Shown: in pieces, positions 8,582 to 17,926 of the stretch
How the letters are laid out: every line of letters begins with the position of its first letter
How positions within the stretch are numbered: position 1 is the stretch's first letter
The notes under the pieces: generated by a model
What the model saw: only the letters and a program-made list of their open reading frames with translations
Database searches by the model: none
Told to the model about the DNA's origin: nothing
Assembly (NCBI GenBank): GCA_937880845.1
Contig: CALFLL010000072.1
Location: 85,810 to 149,809, forward strand
Length of the DNA: 64,000 nt
Direction: 5' to 3'
Source of the DNA: an uncultured Drancourtella sp.
GTDB taxonomy: Bacteria > Bacillota > Clostridia > Lachnospirales > Lachnospiraceae
Translations under genes and position numbers: made by a program

Positions 8582-9367
8582 ATGAAACAAAGACTATTGA
8601 CACTGGCTTTGCTTGTAGGTTGCATCGGCCTTGGAATAGTAGGATTCTTTGTCAATACAACTCAGGATAAAAAGGCACCGGTGATCACGATTAAAGATAA
8701 GAATAAGAAAATTACCTATAAAGAAGGCGACGATTACGAAAAACTCTTGGAAGGCGTAACAGCGAAAGATAATCGGGACGGCGATGTGACAAAGGATATT
8801 TTTATTGACAGCATTTCTACCGTCAGTGACGGAAAAAGTGCAGTCGTACGATATGCGGTAATTGATTCTCACAATAACGTGGGAGTTAAAACAAGGGTTG
8901 TAGCCTACGAAGGCACGCAGGGGGCCGAAAATGATGTCAGTAAGCCGGACAAAGCAGAAGAAAAGCTGAATCAGAAGGCAGAAGAAAATACGAAGAAGCA
9001 GGAAGAATCCAAGGAAACAGAGAAAGAAAAAGAAGAAAAGAAAGAAGAACAGACGCAGGAAGAAGTAAAAGAAACGACTCAGGAGTCAGAGGAAAATCAA
9101 GGAGAGCTGAAACCGGATGGAGGCAACCCGGCTATCCGTTTGAAAGAAACCTCCCGCACGATCAAAGCAGGGGAAAGTTTTGATGTACTGTCTGTAGTCG
9201 ACGAGATTGTAGACGATCAGGATGATATGTCCTCCCTGTCACGGAGGATCCATGCAGATGGAGATTACAATGTATCCGTACCGGGGACGTATACAATTCG
9301 TTACTATGTGACAGATTCAAGTAATAACAGTTCTAATGTGGAAGAATTTACTCTGGTAGTAAAGTAA
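8582..9367 (+). CDS. Membrane-anchored protein with two Ig-like domains and a charged linker
   Basis: 261 residues. An N-terminal hydrophobic segment (residues 5-26) anchors it outside the cell. Residues 33-110 resemble the DUF5011/Cry22-type Ig-like repeat (APVITIKD, KDNRDGDVT, YAVIDSHNNVG). Residues 120-180 are a Lys/Glu/Gln-rich linker. Residues 185-261 are a second such domain ending in GTYTIRYYVTDSSNNSSN. This domain pair is often found on cell-surface proteins. Between the kinase and the LCP ligase it may help place polysaccharide at the wall, but its exact function is unknown. Confidence 0.8.
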   Translation: MKQRLLTLALLVGCIGLGIVGFFVNTTQDKKAPVITIKDKNKKITYKEGDDYEKLLEGVTAKDNRDGDVTKDIFIDSISTVSDGKSAVVRYAVIDSHNNVGVKTRVVAYEGTQGAENDVSKPDKAEEKLNQKAEENTKKQEESKETEKEKEEKKEEQTQEEVKETTQESEENQGELKPDGGNPAIRLKETSRTIKAGESFDVLSVVDEIVDDQDDMSSLSRRIHADGDYNVSVPGTYTIRYYVTDSSNNSSNVEEFTLVVK

Positions 9368-9383
9368 GTAAGGAGAGAGAAGA

Positions 9384-10859
9384 ATGCCGGAAAAAAGAAA
9401 CAGAAGAGGACAGGAACATTATTCCAGGCACAGAAGAGAAAAGAAAAAGCATATTGCAGGGAAGATCATTGCTGTCCTGCAACTGTTGGTGTCTGTGATT
9501 TTTGTGGGAATTTTATATAACAGTGGAATGATTCCAAACAAATATCTACTGGCAGGTTCCGCAGTTTTGTTGGTACTGTTTGCAGTCACCTTTGGAATGC
9601 AGTATATTCAGAATAAAACCCATGTGATCGGAACAATACTAAGTATTCTGGTCAGTGTGGCTTTGGCAGTAGGTGCGTATTATTTTATCAATGTGCATCA
9701 GACAATCAGTAATATCGGGGGAGCTTCCTATAAGACGGACAATATGATTGTGGTAGTCAGAAAAGAGGACAGTGCACAGTCCATTCTGGATGCATCGGAT
9801 TATATTTTTGGAATTCAAACATCGGCAGATCAGTCTAACAATGAGAAAATGGTCAAGAAAGTGACAACAATCATTGGGAAAGAACCGAATGTAAAGGAAT
9901 TTGCTACGATACAGGAAGAAGCTCAGGCACTTTTGGACGGAAGGATTGACGCTGCCATCTATAACGAAGCGTTTAACGGACTGATTGCAGACGAGATTGA
10001 AGGATATTCGGACAATATACGGGTGCTGTATCAGTATGGAATCGATACAAAACTGAAAAAGGTTGATCAGAGCGTGACAGAGCCTTTTAATGTATATATT
10101 AGTGGTATTGACGTATATGGACCAGTTTCCACAAACAGCCGAAGTGATGTAAACATTATTGCAACCGTGAATCCACAGACAAAACAGGTTCTTCTTACAA
10201 CAACGCCGCGAGATTATTATGTACCGATTCCGGAAATTTCCGGAGGACAGAAAGATAAGCTTACTCATGCTGGAATTTACGGAGTAGATGCTTCCATGGC
10301 AACATTGGAAGAATTGTACCATACGGACATCAATTATTACGCAAGAGTCAACTTTACATCTCTGATTAAGATTGTAGATACAATCGGAGGTATTGATGTG
10401 AATTCAGAATATGCCTTTGAGGCAGGTGGATATTCTTTCAAAAAAGGCATGAACCATATGAATGGAAAGCAGGCACTGGCATTTTCAAGAGAACGTCACA
10501 GCTTTGCATCTGGTGATAACCAGCGTGGAAAGAATCAGGAAGCAGTAATCACAGCTATCATTAACAAGATGCTGACACCGTCCATGTTGACAAAAACATT
10601 AGACATTATGGCTGAACTTCAGGATTCTGTCCAGACAAATGTGACGACAGATCAGATTTCCAAGCTGATTCAGATGCAGTTAAACGAAGGAGGAAGCTGG
10701 AGTATCATCAGTATGAATGCAGTAGGTACAGGGGATGTGCAGCCGTGTTATTCTTCCGGAAGCCAGCTTCTTTATGTCATGCATCCAAATGACGTATCTG
10801 TGAACAGCATTTCAGATAAAATCAACCGGATCTTAGGTGGAGAGAAGATTACACAATAG
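9384..10859 (+). CDS. LytR-CpsA-Psr (LCP) family glycopolymer ligase
   Basis: 491 residues. A basic N-terminus is followed by three close membrane segments (about residues 28-110), an extracellular accessory region (about 120-225) and the LCP domain (about 240-410). Key residues for pyrophosphate and lipid binding are seen in TTPRDYYVPIP, ARVNFTSL, GIDVNSEYAF and the ALAFSRERHSFASGDNQRGK motif. LCP enzymes attach undecaprenyl-linked polysaccharide to peptidoglycan, so this protein probably performs the last step of capsule display. Confidence 0.93.
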   Translation: MPEKRNRRGQEHYSRHRREKKKHIAGKIIAVLQLLVSVIFVGILYNSGMIPNKYLLAGSAVLLVLFAVTFGMQYIQNKTHVIGTILSILVSVALAVGAYYFINVHQTISNIGGASYKTDNMIVVVRKEDSAQSILDASDYIFGIQTSADQSNNEKMVKKVTTIIGKEPNVKEFATIQEEAQALLDGRIDAAIYNEAFNGLIADEIEGYSDNIRVLYQYGIDTKLKKVDQSVTEPFNVYISGIDVYGPVSTNSRSDVNIIATVNPQTKQVLLTTTPRDYYVPIPEISGGQKDKLTHAGIYGVDASMATLEELYHTDINYYARVNFTSLIKIVDTIGGIDVNSEYAFEAGGYSFKKGMNHMNGKQALAFSRERHSFASGDNQRGKNQEAVITAIINKMLTPSMLTKTLDIMAELQDSVQTNVTTDQISKLIQMQLNEGGSWSIISMNAVGTGDVQPCYSSGSQLLYVMHPNDVSVNSISDKINRILGGEKITQ

Positions 10860-10891
10860 ATTCCGGGAAAGGGTAATGAGGAGTAAAGAAA

Positions 10892-12780
10892 ATGAAGACA
10901 AAGCTAAGTGATAAATTGTACTTGTATCATTGGGTACGTATTTCCATCTTATTGTTTTTTTATGATGTGATTATGATGAATGTAGCCTATGGACTGGCAT
11001 TGTGGCTGCGGTTTGATTTCCAGTTTTCGGATATTCCAACTAACTATCTGGCAACGTGGCTGAAGTATATGCCAATTCATACGGTTTGCACAGTCGTATT
11101 GATTATTTTGTTTAAGCTGTATCGAAGCATGTGGCGGTTTGCAAGCTTTGATGAACTGTCCCGTGTTACTATTGTCTGTGCCATTTCTTTGGCTCTTCAT
11201 ATTATTGGGACAACAGTCATCTTCGAACGGATGCCGATTTCCTATTATGTGATGGGGGGACTGCTACAATATGGGTTCCTTACGGGAATCCGATTTTCCT
11301 ACCGTATCATCCGAATCTGGAAAATAAAGACGATTACAGAAGGAGACCGGGAAGTACAAAATACGATGATCATTGGTGCCGGTGATGCGGGGCGGGCTGT
11401 AATCACAGAACTAAAGAAAAATGGAAACCGAATGAAAACGAAAATCTGCTGTATCATTGATGACAACAGAAATAAGAAAAATCGATATATTGATGGAATA
11501 CCGATTGTCGGTACGAGAGATGATATTCCACGAATGGTGGAGAAATTTAAAATCCAGAAGATCATCTTTGCTATTCCAGCCATTGCGGCAGAAGAAAAAA
11601 AGAATATTTTGGAAATCTGTAAGGAAACAGGATGTGAGATCCAGATTGTTCCGGCAGTATATCAGTTGGTAAACGGAGAGGTGAGAGTGAGCCAGATTCG
11701 GCCAGTAGAAATTGAAGAGCTTCTTGGACGGGAGCCAATCCGGATGGATCTGAAGGAAATTTCTTCTTATGTAAGAGATAAAGTCGTCCTTGTAACAGGG
11801 GGGGGGGCGGCTCTATTGGAAGTGAACTTTGCCGCCAGATTGCGGCCTATGGTGCAAAGCAACTGCTGATTTTTGATATTTATGAAAACAATGCCTATGA
11901 TATTGAGCAGGAATTAAAGAGAAGACATCCAGAGTTAAATCTGGTGGCTCTGATTGGTTCTGTAAGGGATAAAGGATGCCTGGAAAAGGTATTTCAAACC
12001 TACCATCCACAATTAGTATTCCATGCAGCAGCACATAAGCATGTACCTTTAATGGAAACAAGTCCGAATGAGGCCATCAAGAATAATGTATTTGGAACTT
12101 ACAATACAGCACGGCTTGCCAATGAATATGGTGTAGAGAAGTTTGTATTGATTTCTACGGATAAAGCAGTAAACCCGACAAACATTATGGGTGCAAGTAA
12201 GAGAATGTGTGAGATGGTGGTACAGATGATGTCCAGAAACTCTAAAGGGACTCAGTTTGCAGCGGTACGTTTTGGAAATGTACTGGGAAGCAATGGTAGT
12301 GTCATCCCACTCTTTAAAAAGCAGATTGCAGAAGGAGGACCGGTTACAGTAACAGATCCGAAGATCATCCGGTATTTTATGACAATTCCGGAAGCAGTTT
12401 CACTTGTATTGACTGCAGGTTCTTATGCCAAGGGTGGAGAAATCTTTGTCCTTGATATGGGAGAACCGGTGAAGATTGTGGATTTGGCGACTAACCTGAT
12501 CAAGCTGTCCGGATTAAAACCGGGAAGAGATATTGAGATCAAGTTTACCGGATTACGTCCGGGAGAAAAACTGTATGAAGAACTTCTGATGGCAGAAGAG
12601 GGACTGCATAAGACGGATAATAATCTGATTTTTATTGGAGAACCAATCGAGATGGATGATGAGAAGTTCCTGATGCAGCTGGCAGAATTAAAAGATGCGT
12701 GTTATAAAGAAGTCAATGATGTAAAGAAACGGGTTTCTGAAATCGTGACAACGTATCAATATAAGAAGGAAGAGCAATAA
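10892..12780 (+). pseudogene. UDP-sugar 4,6-dehydratase (CapD/PglF-like), frameshifted at a poly-G tract
   Basis: Two frames together make one CapD/PglF-type protein of about 628 residues. Part one (10892 to the tract) has four membrane helices, then a CoA-binding-like domain (MIIGAGDAGRAVITELKK) and runs into VLVTGGG. Part two (in frame from about 11808 to 12780) starts with SIGSE-like sequence, then AAAHKHVPLME, STDKAVNPTNIMGASKRM and LRPGEKLYEELL. With the present ten G the frame changes and stops at 11867-11869. Eight G would restore the canonical TGGGGSIGS loop, and eleven would restore the frame with one extra Gly. It is therefore either a phase-variable gene in the OFF state or a sequencing error. 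The intact paralogue at 15913 shows the expected sequence. Confidence 0.88.
11798..11807 (+). repeat. Poly-G tract (10 G) inside the dehydratase nucleotide-binding loop
   Basis: Ten G encoding the Gly-rich loop of the SDR domain. The paralogue at 16900-16912 encodes the same loop with mixed GGC/GGA/GGC/GGT codons, so the homopolymer is not required by the protein sequence. Confidence 0.92.
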
Positions 12781-12952
12781 GATCTGAACCAGATCAAATC
12801 GTCGCTTTGTCGCGTTTGGGTGGAACGGTGGTCATAGGTATGAAGGTTATTCACCCGGCATTTTTCCGGGTGAAATGGCGGAGCATACCCTTTTGCTCTT
12901 CCATTCATCTGTCAAATAAAACGACAGAGCCTATTTGAGAAAAGAGGACTTC
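12781..12952 (+). promoter_or_regulatory. Structured leader before loaP
   Basis: The 172 bases between the first dehydratase and loaP hold a 9-bp hairpin (TTCACCCGG / CCGGGTGAA, 12850-12874) enclosed by GGTATG (12837-12842) and CATACC (12884-12889). A small GATCTG/CAGATC hairpin lies at the 5' end. No U-tract follows, so it is not a plain terminator. By position it could be the RNA element read by LoaP or a leader controlling loaP; this is inference. Confidence 0.55.
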
Positions 12953-13462
12953 ATGTGGTATGTAGTACAGGTAAGAACAGGGACGGAAGAGGAAATCCTT
13001 GCACAGTGCAAGAAAATTCTTGATTCTGAAGTATTGGAACGAGGTTTTATCCCTTATTATGAAAGTTTGAAAAAATATCAGGGAGAATGGCATCTGGAAG
13101 AAAAGATTCTGTTTCCAGGATATGTGTTTATGATTACAGAAGATATACAAAAACTGTATATGGAATTAAAACAGGTGATCGGACTGACAAAGATTATCGG
13201 GACAGGAGAAGAACTAATTCCATTGTCTTTGGAAGAGGTTTGTTTCCTGAAAGAATTTGGAAAAGAAACACAGGTGGTAGAACTATCTGTTGGGAAAATT
13301 GTAAATGGGAAAACCATTATCACAGATGGACCATTGAAAGGGAAAGAGAGATTCATTAGAAAGATTGACAGACATAAACGAAAAGCCTATCTGGAGATTC
13401 CAATGTTTGGAAAAATAATGGAAACACAGGTGGGGCTGGAAATTAAAGAAAAAATAAAATGA
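12953..13462 (+). CDS. loaP: LoaP-type NusG paralogue, processive antiterminator
   Basis: 169 residues from ATG 12953 (GAGGACTTC upstream). NusG N-terminal domain begins MWYVVQVRTGTEEEIL and contains EKILFPGYVFM. A KOW-like C-terminal domain follows (ITDGPLKGKERFIRKI). LoaP proteins ride on RNA polymerase and let it pass terminators in long polysaccharide and natural-product operons. The setting fits: an intrinsic terminator lies 8 bases after the stop and about 20 kb of biosynthesis genes follow. The start on the + frame at 12935 would add six residues that the family does not have. Confidence 0.88.
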   Translation: MWYVVQVRTGTEEEILAQCKKILDSEVLERGFIPYYESLKKYQGEWHLEEKILFPGYVFMITEDIQKLYMELKQVIGLTKIIGTGEELIPLSLEEVCFLKEFGKETQVVELSVGKIVNGKTIITDGPLKGKERFIRKIDRHKRKAYLEIPMFGKIMETQVGLEIKEKIK

Positions 13463-13470
13463 AAGAAGAA

Positions 13471-13499
13471 AACAGTCTGATTATGCAGACTGTTTTTTG
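13471..13499 (+). terminator. Rho-independent terminator right after loaP
   Basis: AACAGTCTG / CAGACTGTT, 9-bp perfect stem, 6-base loop, then a T run. It lies inside the capsule operon between loaP and the biosynthesis genes, so LoaP antitermination is the likely control point. Confidence 0.92.
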
Positions 13500-13523
13500 T
13501 AAATAAATAAAGGAGTGATAAAA

Positions 13524-14747
13524 ATGACAAAAAAGCAAAATATACCATTTTCACCACCAGATATTTCGGAAAAAGAGATAGAAGGGGTAGTAGAAGCGTT
13601 AAAAAGTGGATGGATCACGACGGGACCGAAAACAAAAGAATTTGAAAGGAAAATCGCAGAGTATTGTGAAGTAAATAAGGCGGTTTGTTTGAATTCAGCT
13701 ACAGCATGTGAAGAATCTATTTTGAGACTTCTTGGTATTGGAAAAGGAGATGAAATAATTACTTCTGCCTATACTTATACGGCATCAGCAAGTCCGGTTA
13801 TACATGTTGGGGCGAATTTAGTACTGGTAGATACAAAAGAAGATAGTTTTGAGATGGATTATGATCAATTAGAAGCTGCGATTACAGAGAAAACAAAAGC
13901 AATTATCGCTGTAGATTTGGGTGGTGTTATTTGTGATTATGAAAAAATCTTTGAAATTGTGGAAAAGAAAAAGAAATTGTTCCATCCTGAAAATGAAATT
14001 CAGAAGGCAATTGGACGAGTTGTAGTAATTGCAGATGCTGCTCATGCTTTTGGAGCAAAGAAAAAAATAAATGGAGAATGGAAAATGTGTGGTTCCATTG
14101 CGGATTTCACAAGCTTTTCCTTCCATGCGGTAAAGAATCTGACGACAGCAGAAGGTGGAGCACTTACTTGGAAGAGCATTGATGGAGTTGATGATGAATG
14201 GATTTATAAACAATTTATGCTTCTATCTCTACATGGACAGTCTAAAGATGCTTTGGCTAAAACACAGCTTGGAGCATGGGAGTATGATATTGTATCACCA
14301 GCATACAAATGCAATATGACCGATATTATGGCAGCGATTGGCTTGGCACAGCTAGAAAGATATCCGGGGCTTTTACAAAGAAGAAAAGAGATTATAGAAA
14401 AATATGACAAATCATTAAAACCGCTTGGAATAAAAGTGTTAGATCATTATGGAGATGCTCACTGTTCGACAGGACACCTTTATTTAACGAGAATTCCTGG
14501 AATCAAAAGGGAAGAAGCTAATAAAATTATTGAGAAAATGGCGGAAGAAGGTATTGCGACAAATGTACATTATAAGCCATTGCCAATGTTGACAGCTTAT
14601 AAAAATCTAGGATTCAAAATAGAAGATTATCCAAATGCATATAAGCAGTTTGAAAATGAAATTACACTTCCATTACATACGCTTTTGAGTGATACGGATA
14701 TAAAAGTAATCCTTAAAAAATATAAGGAGGCTTTTCAATATGTATAA
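13524..14747 (+). CDS. DegT/DnrJ/EryC1/StrS-family sugar aminotransferase (set 1)
   Basis: 407 residues from ATG 13524 (AAAGGAGTG upstream). PLP-dependent transfer of an amino group to a nucleotide keto-sugar, typically the product of a 4,6-dehydratase. Visible are SGWITTGPKTKEFE, NSATACEESILRLL, the phosphate-binding VIADAAHAFGAK, the Schiff-base lysine in SFHAVKNLTTAEGGA and a C-terminal NVHYKPLPM. It lies between a dehydratase and a NeuD/PglD-like acetyltransferase, which resembles the bacillosamine (PglF-PglE-PglD) pathway. It overlaps the next gene by 8 bases. Confidence 0.9.
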   Translation: MTKKQNIPFSPPDISEKEIEGVVEALKSGWITTGPKTKEFERKIAEYCEVNKAVCLNSATACEESILRLLGIGKGDEIITSAYTYTASASPVIHVGANLVLVDTKEDSFEMDYDQLEAAITEKTKAIIAVDLGGVICDYEKIFEIVEKKKKLFHPENEIQKAIGRVVVIADAAHAFGAKKKINGEWKMCGSIADFTSFSFHAVKNLTTAEGGALTWKSIDGVDDEWIYKQFMLLSLHGQSKDALAKTQLGAWEYDIVSPAYKCNMTDIMAAIGLAQLERYPGLLQRRKEIIEKYDKSLKPLGIKVLDHYGDAHCSTGHLYLTRIPGIKREEANKIIEKMAEEGIATNVHYKPLPMLTAYKNLGFKIEDYPNAYKQFENEITLPLHTLLSDTDIKVILKKYKEAFQYV

Positions 14748-15132
14748 AAATTATGGAAAAAGAATTTGTGACTTAATATTATCTTTAATTGCTTTACCTA
14801 TCGTAGGCTTTTTTATTGTAGTTATTGGGATTAGTATACTTATTTTTGATGGCAGACCAGTATTTTATAATTCAGACCGTAGAGGGAAAAATGGGAAAGT
14901 CTATAAAATGTATAAATTTAGAACAATGAAAGTGAATGCTCCGGATTTAAGAAACTCAGATGGATCAACTTTTAATAGTAGCGATGATATGCGAGTTACT
15001 AAAATTGGAAAAATTTTAAGAAAATTAAGTATAGATGAGATACCTCAAATTTTAAATGTTTTAACAGGAGATAGCGGTATAATAGGAACAACCAAGAAAA
15101 ACCTTGATTTTACAGGGGGTTCGCTGGCTTAG
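14740..15132 (+). pseudogene. Truncated PglC/WcaJ-type initiating sugar transferase (set 1)
   Basis: Residues 1 to about 115 match a bacterial sugar transferase: membrane hairpin at residues 9-31, PVFYNSDRRGKNGK, MYKFRTMKVNA, and LSIDEIPQILNVLTGD. In intact members this is followed by the (M)SxIGPRP motif and about 80 more residues, including the catalytic region. Here the sequence continues as SGIIGTTKKNL and stops at 15130-15132, so the GPRP motif and all that follows are missing. The break lies near base 15090 and the following 250 bases look like a scar. Probably non-functional; the intact enzyme at 19230 may replace it. Confidence 0.85.
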
Positions 15133-15348
15133 TCGAATTTTGTTATGATAATTTTTCTTTGTGTTGTGTCGATTGAGCGGGGGAACAAATATAAAAGAAT
15201 GGTTTCTTGGATGCTTATTTTGACCCACACTATAAGTTGAAAAATTATGATAAGGAGGTTTGACCTAGCCTGCGAATGATCTTTTTAATAAGAACATTCA
15301 CAGGCTAGTCGTCGTGTTAAAAAACTTACCTAATAAAAACAAATAATT
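15090..15348 (+). other. Scar or mobile-element remnant with large inverted repeat
   Basis: Non-coding stretch where the sugar transferase homology ends abruptly. Its main structure is a near-perfect inverted repeat, CTAGCCTG-c-GAATG (15265-15278) and CATTC-a-CAGGCTAG (15295-15308), with a 16-base AT-rich loop and no T run after it. It resembles the palindromic ends of some transposons, but no transposase remains and the source could not be named. Confidence 0.5.
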
Positions 15349-15366
15349 ATGAGGAGTGTGTTGAAA

Positions 15367-15876
15367 ATGGGAAGAAAATTATTAATTGTAGCCTCTAAAA
15401 GATATGGAGATTATGTGAAAGAGATAGCAGAGTCAATGGGATGCTTTGAGGAAATCTCCTTTGTAGATAATGACAGAGAAGGAGCTATTGGAAAACTGGA
15501 GGATGTGGAAAGCTTTTATCCGGAATATAACTGTGCAATAGCTGCATGTGACGATGGAACAGAAAGACTTGAGTGGAATAAAAAGTTGGAGACACTTTAC
15601 AATATTCCAGTCTTAGCTCATATGGACTCTACTATTTCTCCATCAGCTGATCTATTGCCAGGTTGTATTGTTGAACCAAGAGTTGTTATTGGCTGTAGAA
15701 CTACTATTGGACAGGCAGCAGTAATTGGAGCTAATTCTGTGATAGAGCCATATTGCATTGTTGGAGATAGTTGTACATTAAAATCAGGAACAATCGTTAA
15801 AAGTACAAGTGCGTTAAATATAGGAACTGAAACAGAGCAGGGAAGTGTTTTATTTAAACCCTTAACAATGAAATAA
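15367..15876 (+). CDS. PglD/NeuD-like sugar N- or O-acetyltransferase
   Basis: 169 residues from ATG 15367. An N-terminal Rossmann-like part (LLIVASKRYGDYVKEIAE) is followed by a left-handed beta-helix of hexapeptide repeats (PSADLLPGCIVEPRVVIGCR, TTIGQAAVIGANSVIEP). This two-part layout is typical of PglD and NeuD, which acetylate amino-sugar nucleotides or sialic acid. The N-terminal motif differs from the classic GGxGH, so the assignment is to the family only. Starts at 15349 or 15358 are alternatives. It follows the scar and precedes the second dehydratase. Confidence 0.78.
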   Translation: MGRKLLIVASKRYGDYVKEIAESMGCFEEISFVDNDREGAIGKLEDVESFYPEYNCAIAACDDGTERLEWNKKLETLYNIPVLAHMDSTISPSADLLPGCIVEPRVVIGCRTTIGQAAVIGANSVIEPYCIVGDSCTLKSGTIVKSTSALNIGTETEQGSVLFKPLTMK

Positions 15877-15912
15877 TCGGAATTAAAAGTTATAGGAAAG
15901 GATGCCCTCTCA

Positions 15913-17883
15913 ATGTGCGTGGGGGGGGGATACGCAATGAATAGTAAAACGAATGAAAAAAATATGGAGATGAATCATACCAAGCAAAAAAGTACACCAA
16001 ATATACGTTGGATGCTTGTCGGATATGATTTGATTGTATATGCAATAGTTGCATTAATCCTTTTAGTGTTATATGGAGGAATGGATAAATTATCAACTGT
16101 TGGAGTTTTTCAGCAGATTGCTCTTTCTGCCGTGTGTATTTTTAGCGCACGTCTTTTGGGGAAAATTTATGGGCAAGTGTGGAGATATGGTGGTATCCAG
16201 TGCTATATTCGCTTGTTGTTCACTGATTCTATCGCTTTTATAGTGTATCTGGGTCTGGAACTCCTGCTTCCAGTTCAAAAAATAACATTTGCCAGATTGC
16301 TTTCATTAGTTAGTTTGAATCTTTTAGGAGCTTTGGCACTTCGCATGATGTATCGTTATGCATATAAGTGTGGAAATCAAGAAACGACGAGAGGAAAGTT
16401 TCTTTCCATATTATTACATACTTTTTCTGGAATTGAAGCAGGAAATGAAAAAGAAGTTCAAAAGATAAAAGTTGCAATTATTGGTGCGGGCAGAGTTGGT
16501 GTAAGTTTAGCTGAAGAACTGTTAAATAATGCTGAAGCAGCTTACATTCCGAGATGTTTTATTGACATTAATAAAGAAAAAGTTGGACGTGACATACATG
16601 GAATTCCTGTGTGGTCGGAAGATGAAGCAACATTTAAGCGTTTGGGAGAGTTTGAGGTACAGGAAATTATTTTTGCAATCCCATCAATGGACGCTAAGAA
16701 AAAGAAAGCACTTTATGATTATTACAAAGATGCAGGATATAAATTGAAAGTATATGATTACCCGACTGTGTATGCTGCAGGAGGAAAAAGACATCTTAGA
16801 GAATTTGATATTGAGGAACTTTTATTCAGAAAACCGATGGTGGTTTCTGATGAAAGAACAAATGCATACTACAAGGATAAAATTGTGCTGATCACTGGCG
16901 GAGGCGGTTCGATTGGTTCTGAACTGTGCCGGCAGTTGGCAAAAATGCAGCCAAAGAAAATCATTATTTTGGATATTTATGAGAATGGAGCTTATGACGT
17001 TCAGCAGGAATTGAAGATAGCGTATGGAACTAGCTTAGATTTACAGATCGAAATTTGCTCCATTACCCATAGAAAAGCACTTGAACGGGTATTTGAAAAA
17101 TATCATCCGCAGATCATTATCAATGCAGCAGCTCATAAACATGTTCCTCTGATGGAGCATAACTGTGTAGAAGCTATCTATAACAATGTGTTTGGTACAC
17201 AGAATCTGGTAGAACTTTGCGAAGAATATGGAGCAGAACGCTTTATGATGGTATCCACAGATAAAGCGGTGAATCCAACCAATGTCATGGGTGCTACAAA
17301 GAGAATGTGCGAAATGATCGTTCAGAGTGCAAGTACACATGGAAAAGTAAAATACAGTGCAACACGATTTGGGAATGTACTTGGCAGTGCAGGATCAGTT
17401 ATTCCGCTTTTTAAACGTCAGATTGCTAATGGCGGTCCTGTTACAGTTACCGATAAGAGGATCATCAGATATTTCATGACAATTCCGGAAGCATCACAGC
17501 TTGTTCTTCAGAGTGGGGCTATTGCAAATAACGGAGAATTATTTGTTTTGGATATGGGACAGCCGGTAAAGATTATGGATTTGGCAGAGAACATGATCCG
17601 TTTATCTGGCGTTCAGGGAATTGAAATTATTGAAACAGGATTAAGACCAGGAGAAAAACTGTATGAGGAATTATTGGTTAAAACAGAAGAACTGGATAAG
17701 ACCGATAATAGCATGATTTTTATTGAAAGGGATACAGCTTTAAATAAAGAAGAGATTTACAAAAAAATCAAAGTTCTTAGAGAGGCCTGTGATACTGGCG
17801 ATGATTTGATTGCAAAAGAAGCTCTCCGAAGTGTTGTACCAACATTTAAGACACCAGAAGAGGTAAATAAAGAGATTGCATAA
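15913..17883 (+). CDS. UDP-sugar 4,6-dehydratase (CapD/PglF-like), intact paralogue with phase-variable start
   Basis: About 650 residues with four N-terminal membrane helices, a CoA-binding-like domain (VAIIGAGRVGVSLAEELL) and an SDR domain (LITGGGGSIGSELCRQ, AAAHKHVPLME, STDKAVNPTNVMGATKRM, LRPGEKLYEELL). Members make UDP-4-keto-6-deoxy-HexNAc. ATG 15913 has a good RBS (AAAGGA, about 8-10 bases). Nine G follow it, then a second in-frame ATG at 15937. With nine G both starts share one frame. With ten the upstream start meets TAG, with eight it meets TGA overlapping the second ATG. Reading from 15937 alone would need the G run itself as RBS. Confidence 0.92.
   Translation: MCVGGGYAMNSKTNEKNMEMNHTKQKSTPNIRWMLVGYDLIVYAIVALILLVLYGGMDKLSTVGVFQQIALSAVCIFSARLLGKIYGQVWRYGGIQCYIRLLFTDSIAFIVYLGLELLLPVQKITFARLLSLVSLNLLGALALRMMYRYAYKCGNQETTRGKFLSILLHTFSGIEAGNEKEVQKIKVAIIGAGRVGVSLAEELLNNAEAAYIPRCFIDINKEKVGRDIHGIPVWSEDEATFKRLGEFEVQEIIFAIPSMDAKKKKALYDYYKDAGYKLKVYDYPTVYAAGGKRHLREFDIEELLFRKPMVVSDERTNAYYKDKIVLITGGGGSIGSELCRQLAKMQPKKIIILDIYENGAYDVQQELKIAYGTSLDLQIEICSITHRKALERVFEKYHPQIIINAAAHKHVPLMEHNCVEAIYNNVFGTQNLVELCEEYGAERFMMVSTDKAVNPTNVMGATKRMCEMIVQSASTHGKVKYSATRFGNVLGSAGSVIPLFKRQIANGGPVTVTDKRIIRYFMTIPEASQLVLQSGAIANNGELFVLDMGQPVKIMDLAENMIRLSGVQGIEIIETGLRPGEKLYEELLVKTEELDKTDNSMIFIERDTALNKEEIYKKIKVLREACDTGDDLIAKEALRSVVPTFKTPEEVNKEIA
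15921..15929 (+). repeat. Poly-G tract (9 G) between two start codons
   Basis: Nine G starting in the third codon after ATG 15913 and ending 7 bases before the in-frame ATG 15937. Present length keeps both starts in frame; one base more or less produces an immediate stop for the upstream start. Confidence 0.9.
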
Positions 17884-17926
17884 AAAATAACCACAACATG
17901 GAACGATATAAAAGAGGTAATTACAT

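Noticed and set aside
15173..15178. Further G run in the scar region
   Set aside because: Only five G, like several others (32195, 41577, 54207, 61127). Not long enough to expect frequent slippage.
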